Counted from the stretch's first letter, positions 17,700 through 27,724 are shown. The stretch is DNA of 64,000 nt from Microvirga aerophila (GCF_003332305.1 NZ_QOIO01000015.1:54680-118679); one strand, 5' to 3'. The notes: generated by a model from the letters alone, not told the origin. Translations and numbers: made by a program.

Positions 17700-19555
17700 C
17701 TATCGATAACCGGACGCCTGCAATTCAAACAGTTCGGCGTAGCGCCCGCCTGATGCAACAAGCTCTTCGTGTGAGCCAGCCTCCACGACCTTCCCATTCT
17801 CGAGAACGAGGATGCGGTCTGCCATCCGCACGGTCGAGAACCGGTGCGAGATCAGAACCGCGGTTTTGCCTGCGCTAAGATCCCTGAACCGCTGGAAAAC
17901 CTCGTATTCTGAGCGAGCGTCGAGAGCAGCAGTCGGCTCGTCCAGGACGAGGACCTCGGCATCCCGCATGTAAGCTCGTGCAATAGCGATCTTCTGCCAT
18001 TCGCCCCCGGAGAGATCCGCCCCCTCATGGAACCGCTTCCCGAGCGGCTGGTCATACCCTTGGGGCAAACGTTGGATGATGCGATCAGCGAGGCTCCGCT
18101 CCGCGGCCTGCTGGATCCGGTTGCGATCCCCGGTGGCTTCGATCCGGCCTGCTCCGATATTCTCGCCCGCCGTGAAATGAAACCGCACAAAATCCTGAAA
18201 GATGACGCCGATGTGGCGTCGCAGATCGGCCAGATCGTATTCACGCAGGTCATTACCATCGAGAAGGATCCGCCCCTCTGTTGGGTCATAAAGCCGAGCA
18301 AGGAGCTTCACGATTGTGGTCTTGCCGGCCCCGTTCTCGCCAACCAAAGCCACAACTTCGCCAGCCGCGAGCGTCAGGCTCAGGTGACGGACTGCCCATC
18401 GGTCCGAATCTGGATACCGGAAGCCCACGTTTTCTAACACGATTCCCGACCGCAGCGGCTGCGGGAAAGATCGAGGAGCTGGCGGTGAGGCGATGCTCGG
18501 GCGGACATCGAAGAATGAGAACAGATCCTCCAGGTAAAGCGCCTGCCCTACGATCTGCGAAAACCCCAAGAGCAATCCCTCGAGCAGTCCCCGCAAGCGT
18601 AGGAAGGAGCCTGACAGGAACGTCAGGTCGCCGAGGCTGAACTCGCCCTGGACGGTCCGCCATACGATCAGAGCATAGGCGAGGTAATAGGCGCATGATG
18701 CAAGGGCTGCAAAGAGCGTGCCCCATGCGGCACGGCGGATCGCAAGTCGCCGATTGTCCGCATACATGCGATCAGCGAAGCTTCTAAAGCGATCGACCAA
18801 AAAGGTGCTGAGGCCAAAGAGTTTGATTTCCTTTGCGGTTTCGACGCTCGAACCCAGGTAGCGGATGTAATCGAGCTGACGTCTTTCTGGGGTGCGAAAG
18901 TAGTTGAGCCGATAGCCCTGCGCGTTGAAATGCACCTCGCCGACAAAGGCCGGCAGGAGCGCAAGCAGGATTAGGACGATGAGCCACGGCGCATAGGCGA
19001 GCAGGCCGGCAGCGAGGGAAAGGATGGTGAGCACATCTTGTGCCTGCCCGAAAACCTGGGTGAGAAGAGTGGTTCGCCCGGTGACCTGGCGGCGAGCCCG
19101 CTCCAGTCGGTCCTGCTGATCACTGCTCTCGAATTGCTCAAGATCCAGCGTCGTCGCATGCTCCATCAGACGCACGCTGGCAAAGTTGCTGTAGCGCTCG
19201 GAGAGGAGGCTGTCGACAAGGGAACTGGCTCGCCCCAAGAGATCAGCGGTGACCGCGAGGGCCAGTTCCAAAACCAGCAGCCCACCAAGAAAATCAAGTC
19301 GGCCGCTCCCGATCCAATCGCTGAGATTTCCCCTGGCGAAGGGAGCTGTGTCTGGGCCACCACCTCATCGATGATGAGTTTTCCGATATAAAGTACCAGA
19401 ATGGGCAAGACTGAACGCGTCAGTCGCAGCCCGAGACTTGCCGCTGTAAGAGCAGGGCTGGCCTGCCAAACCAGACGGAACAGAGACGGAAGGTGACGCA
19501 AGGCGCCAACCCGCTCACGCAGTGAGCGGGTGGAGGGGAACACTGGAGCAGACAT
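17700..19555 (-). pseudogene. MsbA-type ABC exporter, frameshifted near 19280
   Basis: The reading frame starting at 19555 gives the first membrane helix (about 30-60) and continues to ADLIFLVG near 19285. The family sequence then continues in the neighbouring frame (LLVLELALAVTADLLGRASS...) to 17700. Together they make a full half-transporter of about 618 aa: six-helix membrane domain plus ATPase with Walker A GENGAGKTT, signature LSGGEWQKIAIARA and Walker B VLVLDEPTAALD. A single-base change in the run around GTGGGCTGCTGG would explain it; a sequencing error is possible. The substrate is unknown. Confidence 0.75.
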
Positions 19556-19663
19556 CCCATTAAGATGGGGGTCCAGGGCTCACTCGTCGAGCCACCTAAC
19601 TGCCACCGCCGTGGGCGGCTGGTCCCAGAACAAGGATGGAAGGCAATCGTCTCGGAGGGCGCC

Positions 19664-20161
19664 ATGACAGACGACAATCAAGACAAATCCCATGATCAGC
19701 ACGAGCACTGGAAGCACCACGGCGTTCAAGTGATCAAGGGGGATCGCCTCGATCCGAACACAGTTCAGACCCCGGGCATGTTTCGGCAGGCCGCGATCAA
19801 TCATGCGCGGGTCGGAGCACAGAAGATCTGGGCTGGCACTGTGTCCATCCAGCCGAATGCCAAGACTGGAGTGCACCACCACGGCGAGTTGGAGAGCGTG
19901 ATCTATGTGGTGCGAGGCAAGGCCCGCATGCGCTGGGGTGAACGGTTGGAGTTCGTTGCGGAAGCCGGGCCTGGCGACTTCATCTATGTGCCGCCCTTCG
20001 TGCCTCATCAGGAGATCAACGCCAATCCGGATGAGCCCCTCGAATGCGTTCTCGTGCGCAGCGATAACGAGGCCGTCGTCGTGAACATCACCGACGTGGA
20101 TCCAGTCGAAATGCCGGAGGAGGTTTACTGGGTCGATCCGATCCACAAACAGCCGAAATAA
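19664..20161 (+). CDS. Cupin-domain protein
   Basis: 165 aa from the ATG at 19664, preceded by GGAGGG. A single cupin barrel (about 55-135) shows the metal-site pattern G-x5-HxH (GVHHHGELESVIYVVRGK) and the second motif PGDFIYVPPFVPHQEIN. Charged N-terminal His-rich segment (HDQHEHWKHHG). Similar proteins bind a metal and often act on small carboxylic or sugar ligands; the reaction cannot be named. It is divergent from the frameshifted exporter. Confidence 0.85.
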   Translation: MTDDNQDKSHDQHEHWKHHGVQVIKGDRLDPNTVQTPGMFRQAAINHARVGAQKIWAGTVSIQPNAKTGVHHHGELESVIYVVRGKARMRWGERLEFVAEAGPGDFIYVPPFVPHQEINANPDEPLECVLVRSDNEAVVVNITDVDPVEMPEEVYWVDPIHKQPK

Positions 20162-20289
20162 GGGCATTTCGGAACTACAAACCCTACAAGTCAGTAACAG
20201 CCCCGGTGCTTTCCCCAGGGTGATTGCAGAGTCACTTAGCTCCCCGCAAAGCCGGCGGGATCGGCGCCAAGGACGGAGTTCACACCAAA

Positions 20290-21783
20290 ATGCAGGTCTA
20301 CCGCTCGCTGGAAGAACGATTTGCACGCATCAGCTCGATCGAGGACGCGATCGGTATTCTGCAATGGGACGCTGAGACCATGATGCCGGAAGGGGCCGCC
20401 GACAGCCGTTCGGATCAGCTCGCGACGCTTAAGGGTCTCGCCCATGAACTGCTCACCGCGCCTGACACGGGCGAGCTGCTGGCCCTGGCCGATCAAGACA
20501 GCGATCAGCTCGACGATTGGCACCGCGCCAACCTGCGTGAGATGCAACGGATCTATCTCCATGCGTCCGCCGTTCCGGCGGACCTCGTCGAGGCCAGCTC
20601 CAGAGCCGTGTCCAAGTCGGAATTGGTGTGGCGGGAGGCGAGACAGACCGGGGACTTCGCCCTCCTCCTCCCGCACTTGGCGCAGGTGCTCGCACTCCAG
20701 CAGCAAATCGGCCAAGCCAAGGGCCAGGCGCTGGAACTTTCCCCTTACGACGCTCTCCTCGACAGCTACGACCCTGGTCTTCGCCAGGCTACCATCGACC
20801 CACTCTTCGCCGAACTCGGCGCGGAGCTGCCGGGCCTGATCCAGGAGGCGCAGGAGCGCCAGAAGGAATTCTCTGCCATCCAGCCGCTCAACGGCCCCTT
20901 CCCTGTTGACGATCAACGACGCATCGGCGAGCAGTTGATGAAGGCCGTCGGGTTTGACTTCAGACAGGGACGGCTCGATGTGAGCCTGCATCCGTTCTGC
21001 GGTGGATCCACGAGCGACGTCCGGATCACCACCCGCTACAGCGAGGCAAACTTCATGAGCGCGCTCATGGGCGTGCTTCATGAGACCGGTCATGCGCTCT
21101 ATGAGCAGGGCCGCCCGGAGGCGTGGCGCCGTCAGCCGGTCGGTCTGGCGCGCGGCATGAGCATGCACGAAAGTCAATCCCTGCTCATCGAGATGCAGGC
21201 CTGCCGGAGCCAGGAATTCGTCACGTATCTCGCTCCGCTCGTGCGGGAGACTTTCCAAGGTGAGGGTCCAGCCTGGAGCCCTGAAAACCTCCACCGGATC
21301 CTGACCAAGGTGGAACCGGGCTTCATCCGCGTGGACGCGGACGAGATTACCTATCCAGCCCACATTCTGGTCCGCTATAAACTCGAGAAGGCGCTGATTG
21401 CCGGCGATCTCCAGATCCAGGACTTGCCCTCAGCGTTCAATGAGGAGGTCAGGAAGCTTCTCGGTCTCACAGTTCCTAATGACAGCCTGGGATGCTTGCA
21501 GGATATCCACTGGCCTGGCGGCGCGTGGGGCTACTTCCCGACCTATACCCTTGGTGCCATGACAGCGGCCCAGCTCTTCAGAGCTGCCTGTCAGGCCGAT
21601 GCAAACATCCTCTCAGGCCTGTCGAAGGGCGATTTCACCCCCCTTCGAGCATGGCTACGCGCCAATGTTCATTCGAAAGTGAGCCTGATGACCACCGATC
21701 AGCTTCTCGTGGCAGCAACCGGGCGACCACTGACTGCGGAGGTCTTCCGCACCCACCTGCGAGAACGATATCTTGGACGCTGA
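20290..21783 (+). CDS. M32-family metallocarboxypeptidase
   Basis: 497 aa from the ATG at 20290. The zinc motif HETGH is at about 264-268 and the M32-specific HESQS at about 293; the N terminus has ILQWDAETMMPEGAADSR, also diagnostic of the family (Taq carboxypeptidase type). It removes C-terminal residues from peptides in the cytoplasm. Full length against the usual 490-510 aa. It follows the cupin gene after about 130 bases. Confidence 0.95.
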   Translation: MQVYRSLEERFARISSIEDAIGILQWDAETMMPEGAADSRSDQLATLKGLAHELLTAPDTGELLALADQDSDQLDDWHRANLREMQRIYLHASAVPADLVEASSRAVSKSELVWREARQTGDFALLLPHLAQVLALQQQIGQAKGQALELSPYDALLDSYDPGLRQATIDPLFAELGAELPGLIQEAQERQKEFSAIQPLNGPFPVDDQRRIGEQLMKAVGFDFRQGRLDVSLHPFCGGSTSDVRITTRYSEANFMSALMGVLHETGHALYEQGRPEAWRRQPVGLARGMSMHESQSLLIEMQACRSQEFVTYLAPLVRETFQGEGPAWSPENLHRILTKVEPGFIRVDADEITYPAHILVRYKLEKALIAGDLQIQDLPSAFNEEVRKLLGLTVPNDSLGCLQDIHWPGGAWGYFPTYTLGAMTAAQLFRAACQADANILSGLSKGDFTPLRAWLRANVHSKVSLMTTDQLLVAATGRPLTAEVFRTHLRERYLGR

Positions 21784-21800
21784 AGGTGCCTAAGCTGCAC

Positions 21801-22588
21801 ATGAAATCTATCATCCTCACTCTGGGTCGAGGGATCTCCCGGACAGCGACCATCCTGGTTACGGTCCTCGTTTCTCTTGGATTGCTCGCTGGACGAGCAA
21901 CGGCGCAGCTCGACAGTCGTCCGTGTCGGCCAGCCCAATATGCTGACAGCACCTTCGTGGTTTGCACGGTGGATCTCCGACAATACGAGGTGAGGCTGTT
22001 CTGGCGCGGGCCGGATGGGAGGTCCTTGGCTCGTTTGACCGGCTGAAAGAGACACCGGAGGGTTCACGCCTTGCCATCGCAATGAACGCTGGCATGTACC
22101 ATGAGGATCGCTCGCCCGTGGGACTTTACGTTGAGAACGGAAAAGAGCTGAAGGCGGCCAACACAAGGAATGGCCCCGGAAACTTCCACCTCAAGCCCAA
22201 CGGCATCTTTGACGTCAAAGGCCGTCAGGTAGGCGTGCTCGAGACAGGAGCCTATCTGAGGCAAAAGATAAGGCCGGACTTCGCGACGCAATCGGGTCCG
22301 ATGCTCGTCATCAACGGGCAAATCCACCCTCAGTTTTCGGAACAAAGCACCTCTCGAAAGATCCGGAACGGCGTTGGCGTGAAAGGCCAAGACACGGTCA
22401 TGTTTGCGATTTCAGACAGCCCGGTCACGTTCAGCACATTCGCTCGCTTGTTCCGGGACGAGCTGGGCTGTGCGAATGCTCTGTTCTTGGATGGAAGTGT
22501 CTCCAGCCTCTATGCCCCTTCATGGGAGAGGATCGACTCACTCATGCCCATGGGGCCGATCGTCGGGGCTTTACGCCGACGCCTATAG
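21801..22588 (+). pseudogene. DUF2233/phosphodiester glycosidase-like secreted protein, frameshifted near 22020
   Basis: The frame from ATG 21801 encodes a signal peptide (about 1-36, ending GRATAQ) and the first strands (CRPAQYADSTFVVCTVDLRQYEVRLFWRGPDG), then runs into a stop at 22046. The neighbouring frame carries the rest of the domain: LGSFDRLKETPEG, LAIAMNAGMYHEDRSPVGLY, FAISDSPVTF and ALFLDGSVSSLYAP, to 22588. One lost base in GATGGGAGGTCC restores continuity. The family includes NAGPA-like phosphodiester glycosidases. As read, no full protein is made unless the base is an error. Confidence 0.72.
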
Positions 22589-22645
22589 TATGTGGCTTCA
22601 GCGGAAGTACAGACGTTTCAAGTCGAAGCTGTAGGCGGAAAGACG

Positions 22646-23758
22646 ATGCCTTCAGGATCCATGCATAAAGTGGTTATTCACAAAGCCAGCGGGTACGAGC
22701 AACTGAAGCTCGAAACTCATCCCGTGCCCAAACCCAGCGATCGAGAGGTTTTGATCCGCACTGAGGCAGTGGGTGTGAACTATGCTGACATCTGTGTTCG
22801 ATGGGGCGTGTACGAGTCCGCGCGCCGGTTCGTGGGCTGGCCGATCACGCCCGGATTCGAATATTCAGGCTGGGTAGAAGACGTTGGCCGTGAGGTCAAG
22901 CATGTGAAGCCCGGCGATCTGGTGTTTGGAGTCACTTTCTTCAACGGCTATTCCACGCACGTGTGTGCCCCAGCAGATCTGGTGTGGCCTAAGCCTCAGG
23001 CTTTGGACTTTGAGGCAGCCGCTGGTTTCTTGGCCGTCCACCTGACCGCGTATCATGGCTTGCTACAGAATGTGGTGATCCGGCCCGGCATGAGAGTGCT
23101 CGTGCATTCGGCCGGCGGTGGAGTGGGCTCGGCGCTCATCCAGCTCTGCAAGTTGCACAATCTGCACGTGACTGGTGTAGTGGGAAGAAGTCATAAGGTC
23201 GAGTATGTGCGCCAGCTCGGCGCAGACGCCGTGATCGACAAATCCACTCAGTCGCTTTGGGATGAGGCCAAGCGCCTCTGCCCTGACGGCTACGACCTAA
23301 TCTTTGACGCGAACGGCCCTGAAACCCTGGCGCAAAGCTATGCGCATCTAAGGCCCACAGGCAAAGTGTTGGTCTATGGCTTTCATAGTTTGTTGCCCAA
23401 ACAGGGTGGGTGCATCAACTACCTCAAGGCGGCCCTTGGAATGCTGAGGATGCCGCGCTTCAATCCCTTGTCGATGACAAGCGAGAACAAAGGTGTCGTG
23501 GCGTTCAATTTGTCGTTCCTCTTTCCGCGCGCCGACCTGTTGCACGAGGCTGTGAATGATCTCACCGCCTGGGTAGAAGCGGGGGACATTCGGGTGCCAA
23601 AGGTTCGTTCTTTTGCATTGAAAGATGTGGCTCAAGCTCACCGAGCTTTAGAGTCAGGCGAAACCACGGGCAAGTTGGTCTTGCGAACAGCGCCACCCTT
23701 CTTCAGTGGGGCAGCGCACGAGGCAACTGTTCAGGGAGCCTCTGCTCCCGATCAATGA
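22646..23758 (+). CDS. Quinone oxidoreductase-like medium-chain dehydrogenase
   Basis: 370 aa from MPSGSMHKVV at 22646. GroES-like N-terminal domain (about 10-130; GVNYADICVRWGVYE) and a Rossmann domain with the NADPH motif HSAGGGVGSALIQL (about 155-168). No catalytic zinc ligands, as in the quinone oxidoreductase/VAT-1 branch; the insertion with LLPKQGGCINYLKA is typical of VAT-1-like proteins. Likely NADPH-dependent reduction of a quinone or enone. Its last 56 bases overlap the 3' end of the convergent NepR-like gene. Confidence 0.86.
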   Translation: MPSGSMHKVVIHKASGYEQLKLETHPVPKPSDREVLIRTEAVGVNYADICVRWGVYESARRFVGWPITPGFEYSGWVEDVGREVKHVKPGDLVFGVTFFNGYSTHVCAPADLVWPKPQALDFEAAAGFLAVHLTAYHGLLQNVVIRPGMRVLVHSAGGGVGSALIQLCKLHNLHVTGVVGRSHKVEYVRQLGADAVIDKSTQSLWDEAKRLCPDGYDLIFDANGPETLAQSYAHLRPTGKVLVYGFHSLLPKQGGCINYLKAALGMLRMPRFNPLSMTSENKGVVAFNLSFLFPRADLLHEAVNDLTAWVEAGDIRVPKVRSFALKDVAQAHRALESGETTGKLVLRTAPPFFSGAAHEATVQGASAPDQ

Positions 23759-23903
23759 GCGCCAGAGTCGCCTGAATGCGCTGTGGAAGAGGCTGCCTGA
23801 TCACCTCGGCATAAATAGAACGGAGATCTTGCCCGATCCGGCGCAGGAGTTCGGTATCGGAGATTGCCACGGGTCGCTCGCCTCCGTCCGATCCGTTGCC
23901 CAT
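23703..23903 (-). CDS. NepR-family anti-sigma factor
   Basis: 66 aa, start ATG with AGGAGG five bases upstream. The core LLRRIGQDLRSIYAEVIRQP-LPQRIQ matches the NepR signature (L-x-x-x-LR-x-x-Y-x-E-x-x-x-x-P-x-P-x-R) of the short protein that sequesters the general stress sigma factor EcfG until released by phosphorylated PhyR. No phyR or ecfG lies in the window, so this may be an orphan paralogue. It overlaps the end of the convergent oxidoreductase gene. Confidence 0.75.
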   Translation of the reverse strand: MGNGSDGGERPVAISDTELLRRIGQDLRSIYAEVIRQPLPQRIQATLALIDREQRLPEQLPRALPH

Positions 23904-24206
23904 CTTCACCTCCTAATCCGCAGCCACCCCCTGAGTATCGCTTCGCCAATCAATCGTTAACCATATTTCTTTTTGTCTGTGGAAATCGGGCAGAACTCGG
24001 TAAATGCTCAGTTTTGGCGCTTGCTTAGCTAGCACCACAACCAAATCGGCAGATTTCCACGGGTGGAGCCGAGTTAATCCGAATCGCCGTAAAAAAGCCC
24101 AGAAACAAAACCAGAACATCTAGAGCTACAGAAGGAGAGCATCCTCGTCAGTGGTGCCATCCAACGATACAGTCGGAGAGGCCAGGAGCATTTCCTGGCA
24201 GGCACC
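23904..24206. other. Intergenic stretch with interlocked inverted repeats
   Basis: No gene. GTGGAAATC (23980-23988) pairs with GATTTCCAC (24052-24060) and AACTCGG (23994-24000) pairs with CCGAGTT (24069-24075); the order a-b-a'-b' is that of a pseudoknot or of overlapping operators. The stretch serves the divergent NepR-like and helicase genes. Confidence 0.4.
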
Positions 24207-26405
24207 ATGAACCAGATGATTCGCCCCTCACAAGTTGATCAGAGGCCAGTCCTTGAGACGCTCGCGGGTTCGGTCGAACGCGTCACCTTTCACAATGCCG
24301 AGAATGGCTTTGCCGTCCTGAAGGTGCATGCCCGTGGCAAGCGCGACCTTGTGACAGTGGTAGGTCACACCCCAGCCGTCTCGGCAGGCGAATGGATCAC
24401 CGCCAGCGGCCTCTGGATCAGTGACCGCACGCATGGGCTTCAGTTCAAGGCCGAGATTCTGAAGACCACCCCACCAACCGGAGTGGAAGGCATCGAGAAG
24501 TATCTCGCCTCAGGTCAGATGCGCGGCATCGGCCTGGCCATGGCCAAGCGGATTGTCGCTGCCTTCGGCGTAGACACCTTTGAGATCATCGAGGCCGCCC
24601 CCGAGCGCCTGACCGAGGTGCCCGGCATTGGCCCGATGCGGGCCTCCCGCATCGTGGCGGGTTGGGCCGAGCAGAAAGCCGTGCGGGAGATCATGATATT
24701 CCTTCACGCGCACGGGGTCGGTACCGCTCGGGCGGTGCGCATCTTCAAGACCTACGGCTATGAGTCCGTCCAGGTCATGACCGAGGACCCGTACCGGCTG
24801 GCGAAGGATGTGCGCGGGATCGGCTTCCGGACAGCGGATGCCATCGCAGCCAAGCTCGGGATGGAAAAGACCGCTCCTCAGCGCATCCGGGCTGGTATCT
24901 CGTTCGCGCTCCAGACGGCGACGGACGAAGGGCACTGCGCCTTGCCGGTCGAGGCTCTTACCCGGCTGGCCGAGCAACTTCTCGAAGTGGATGAGGCCCT
25001 GATCCGCACAGCCATCGTCGAGGAGTTGTCCAAGGGCGAGATCATCTCGGACACCATCGGCAACGAGCCGTGCCTCTTCCTCAAGGGCCTGCATCTGGCC
25101 GAGCAGGCGATTGCCTCCCGGTTGATTGAGCGAGCGTCTGGTCCAGCCCCTTGGCCAGAGATCGACCTCGACAAGGCTATTCCGTGGGTTGAAGGCCGCA
25201 CGGGCAAAACCCTGGCCGCCTCGCAGCGCGAGGCGCTGAAGCTGGTGCTCGGCGCCAAGGTCGCGGTGGTGACCGGCGGTCCCGGTGTCGGCAAGACGAC
25301 CCTGCTCGATACGATCCTGCGCCTGCTCGTCGCAAAGGGCGTCCGGGTTGCCTTGGCCGCTCCGACAGGACGCGCGGCGAAGCGCATGACAGAGCAGACC
25401 GGTCTGGAGGCCAAGACGATCCACCGGCTCCTGGAAATCGACCCGAAGCACGGTGGATTCTCACGCACGGAGGAAAATCCACTCGGCTGCAATCTGCTGG
25501 TGGTGGACGAGACCTCGATGGTGGATGTGCCGCTGATGAACGCCCTCACCAAGGCTATCCCTGCTCATGCGGGTCTGCTGCTGGTGGGTGATGTGGACCA
25601 GTTGCCCTCGGTCGGCTCGGGGCAGGTGCTTGCGGATATTATCGCCTCGGAGCGCATTCCCGTGGCTCGTCTGACCGAGGTGTTCCGGCAGGCAGCAGAA
25701 AGCCGAATCGTGGTGAATGCTCACCGCATCAACAAGGGCCAGATGCCCGAGGTGCCAAAGGCTGGCGAGGAGACTGACTTCTACTTCGTCGAGATCGCCG
25801 ATCCCGAGGAGGGTGTGCCCAAGATCATCCAGATGATCAAGGAACGCATGCCGCGTAGGTTCGGGCTTGATCCGATGAAGGACATTCAGGTGCTCTGCCC
25901 GATGAACCGGGGTGTGCTCGGAGCCCGCAACCTCAACATCCAGCTCCAGGAAGTGCTCAATCCGAACCCTCCTGCCAAGGTGGAGCGGTTTGGCTGGCGC
26001 TTCTCGCCGGGTGACCGGGTGATGGAGACCCAGAACGACTACGATCGAGAGGTCTTCAACGGCGACTTGGGCACGGTGGTCGGAATCGACGACGAGGAGG
26101 GAGCGCTGATTGCCTCCTTTGATGGGCGGGAGGTGTCCTATCCGTTCGGAGAGCTCGACACGCTGGTCCCGGCCTATGCGACCACGATCCACAAGTCGCA
26201 GGGATCGGAGTACCCCGCCGTGATCATCCCAGTCGTGACGCAGCACTTCACGATGCTGGCCCGCAACCTGCTCTACACGGGCGTCACCCGTGGCAAGCGC
26301 CTCGTGGTGCTGGTGGGCCAGAAGAAAGCTGTCGGGATCGCCGTCAGGGGTGGGCAGATGAAGAGGCGCTGGACGAAACTGCGGGAATGGTTAGCTGCTC
26401 ACTAA
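24207..26405 (+). CDS. RecD2-like superfamily 1B DNA helicase
   Basis: 732 aa, the size of RecD2. The N-terminal OB-like segment (GSVERVTFHNAENGFAVLKV) and helix-hairpin-helix region (AAPERLTEVPGIGPMRASRI) are diagnostic; the helicase core has Walker A GGPGVGKTTLL (about 357-367), DETSMVD (about 433), GDVDQLPSVGSG and C-terminal YATTIHKSQGSEYPAVI and LLYTGVTRGKRLV. RecD2 is a 5'-3' helicase acting outside RecBCD in repair. Start ATG 24207 has only a weak ribosome site. A CoiA-like gene follows 87 bases later. Confidence 0.93.
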   Translation: MNQMIRPSQVDQRPVLETLAGSVERVTFHNAENGFAVLKVHARGKRDLVTVVGHTPAVSAGEWITASGLWISDRTHGLQFKAEILKTTPPTGVEGIEKYLASGQMRGIGLAMAKRIVAAFGVDTFEIIEAAPERLTEVPGIGPMRASRIVAGWAEQKAVREIMIFLHAHGVGTARAVRIFKTYGYESVQVMTEDPYRLAKDVRGIGFRTADAIAAKLGMEKTAPQRIRAGISFALQTATDEGHCALPVEALTRLAEQLLEVDEALIRTAIVEELSKGEIISDTIGNEPCLFLKGLHLAEQAIASRLIERASGPAPWPEIDLDKAIPWVEGRTGKTLAASQREALKLVLGAKVAVVTGGPGVGKTTLLDTILRLLVAKGVRVALAAPTGRAAKRMTEQTGLEAKTIHRLLEIDPKHGGFSRTEENPLGCNLLVVDETSMVDVPLMNALTKAIPAHAGLLLVGDVDQLPSVGSGQVLADIIASERIPVARLTEVFRQAAESRIVVNAHRINKGQMPEVPKAGEETDFYFVEIADPEEGVPKIIQMIKERMPRRFGLDPMKDIQVLCPMNRGVLGARNLNIQLQEVLNPNPPAKVERFGWRFSPGDRVMETQNDYDREVFNGDLGTVVGIDDEEGALIASFDGREVSYPFGELDTLVPAYATTIHKSQGSEYPAVIIPVVTQHFTMLARNLLYTGVTRGKRLVVLVGQKKAVGIAVRGGQMKRRWTKLREWLAAH

Positions 26406-26492
26406 TCAACAACTCAAACTTCCGTTCTTATGACGCGTTCGAGGTGTGGGGTTCAACACCATCCGCACGTCTCGAGGTAATTAAGTTAGACC

Positions 26493-27614
26493 ATGCCGCT
26501 GCTCGCATACACCCACTCAGGAGAGCCGCTTATTGCTCCACTGATGACCGATGATGAATGGGAGCAATTGCGATCAGCGCGAAATCGCGATGCATGGATG
26601 CCATATGGGAAAGGACGGGCCATACCCAAGACATCGCGTCTTGGAACACGCTTCTTCGCCCATCCTCCTGGGCGAGTGCCCGGGGGAGCAAAGGAAAGCG
26701 ACCTTCATCTCTATATCAAAGCACAGATCCTGATTGGAGCCCGAGCCGCGGGTTGGGATGCTCTGCCGGAGCAATCTGGGACGGCGCCAGATGGCCAGGA
26801 CTGGCGAGCTGATGTCCTGTGCCGCCGACCTGGAAAACCATGGACCGTCGCCATTGAAGCTCAGGTTCAGCTCCAGGGGGAGGAAGCCTACCGCCAGCGG
26901 CAAGAGCGCTACATGACTTCAGGAATACGTGCCCTGTGGGTAGTCGCTCATGAGCCTGCAGCCCTGCATTATTACTGGCTTAGGCCCGACCCACATCTCC
27001 CAGCATTCAAAACCACGACCTGGGAGGATCAGGATGGTCAACTGGGAGCGCTCGTGCATGTCGACGGCCTGTCGCTCAGCATCTCTGACTTTGTCGCCGG
27101 CGCACTCACCGGGCAGCTTCAATGGTATGGGAATGGCCGGCGCGGGATCATCCCACTCATTCTCCGCGAGGACCAATGCTGGCACCGCACATGCCGAAAA
27201 AGGGTTCTCCTGGCCTACAGGGCCGAAGCGCCGCGGGGGGACCCTCTTGAAATTGAGGTGGTTCAAGCGATGGAGGGCTATGCAGATGCTTATGCCAAGG
27301 CACAGGTGGCTCTTCCCGACCTGGCAGAAAGCCCAAGGCCCTTCAGAAAAGTCCTCGCGTCGCGCTGCCCTCACTGCCAAAGAGAGATTCGCTATCAGCG
27401 CGAGGACTGGGCGGGCCAGACCGCCACTCATAAGTTGCCGGTCGGCATCAATATTCCGGAGCAGGTAAGCCACATCGGCATGACGCCACATGCTCAGTGG
27501 CACTGGGGACCTGAGTCCCGGTGGCCCGACTGGGCTCCCTTCGGCGGTATTGGTCCGATCTCCCATCAGCCTCTTGAGATGCGGCCGAGGCGCCTGGGTC
27601 CCAGGACAGGTTGA
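26493..27614 (+). CDS. CoiA-like protein
   Basis: 373 aa. An N-terminal segment that ends in RFFAHPPG precedes a restriction-endonuclease-like core: KAQILIGARAAGWDALPE, DWRADVLCRRPGKPWTVAIEAQVQ, and YRQRQERYMTSGIRALWVV, the D...E-x-Q pattern of CoiA-type nucleases. A C-terminal pair CPHCQ near 290 may bind zinc. CoiA of Firmicutes is needed for recombination of incoming DNA in transformation. Its place 87 bases after a RecD2 helicase on the same strand fits a DNA-processing role. The exact function in alphaproteobacteria is unknown. Confidence 0.72.
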   Translation: MPLLAYTHSGEPLIAPLMTDDEWEQLRSARNRDAWMPYGKGRAIPKTSRLGTRFFAHPPGRVPGGAKESDLHLYIKAQILIGARAAGWDALPEQSGTAPDGQDWRADVLCRRPGKPWTVAIEAQVQLQGEEAYRQRQERYMTSGIRALWVVAHEPAALHYYWLRPDPHLPAFKTTTWEDQDGQLGALVHVDGLSLSISDFVAGALTGQLQWYGNGRRGIIPLILREDQCWHRTCRKRVLLAYRAEAPRGDPLEIEVVQAMEGYADAYAKAQVALPDLAESPRPFRKVLASRCPHCQREIRYQREDWAGQTATHKLPVGINIPEQVSHIGMTPHAQWHWGPESRWPDWAPFGGIGPISHQPLEMRPRRLGPRTG

Positions 27615-27724
27615 TGGATCTTGAGCGTCGGACTTATCGCGAGAGTCACAAGTCCTGCATCCGGGGTGAGGTGCTTGCGGGGGCGCAGAGCAGTGGCTAA
27701 CAATCAGCGATCAGGAGATCCTTC

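Noticed and set aside
24510..25451. 313-codon frame on the minus strand
   Set aside because: Antisense to the RecD2 helicase core; no motif.
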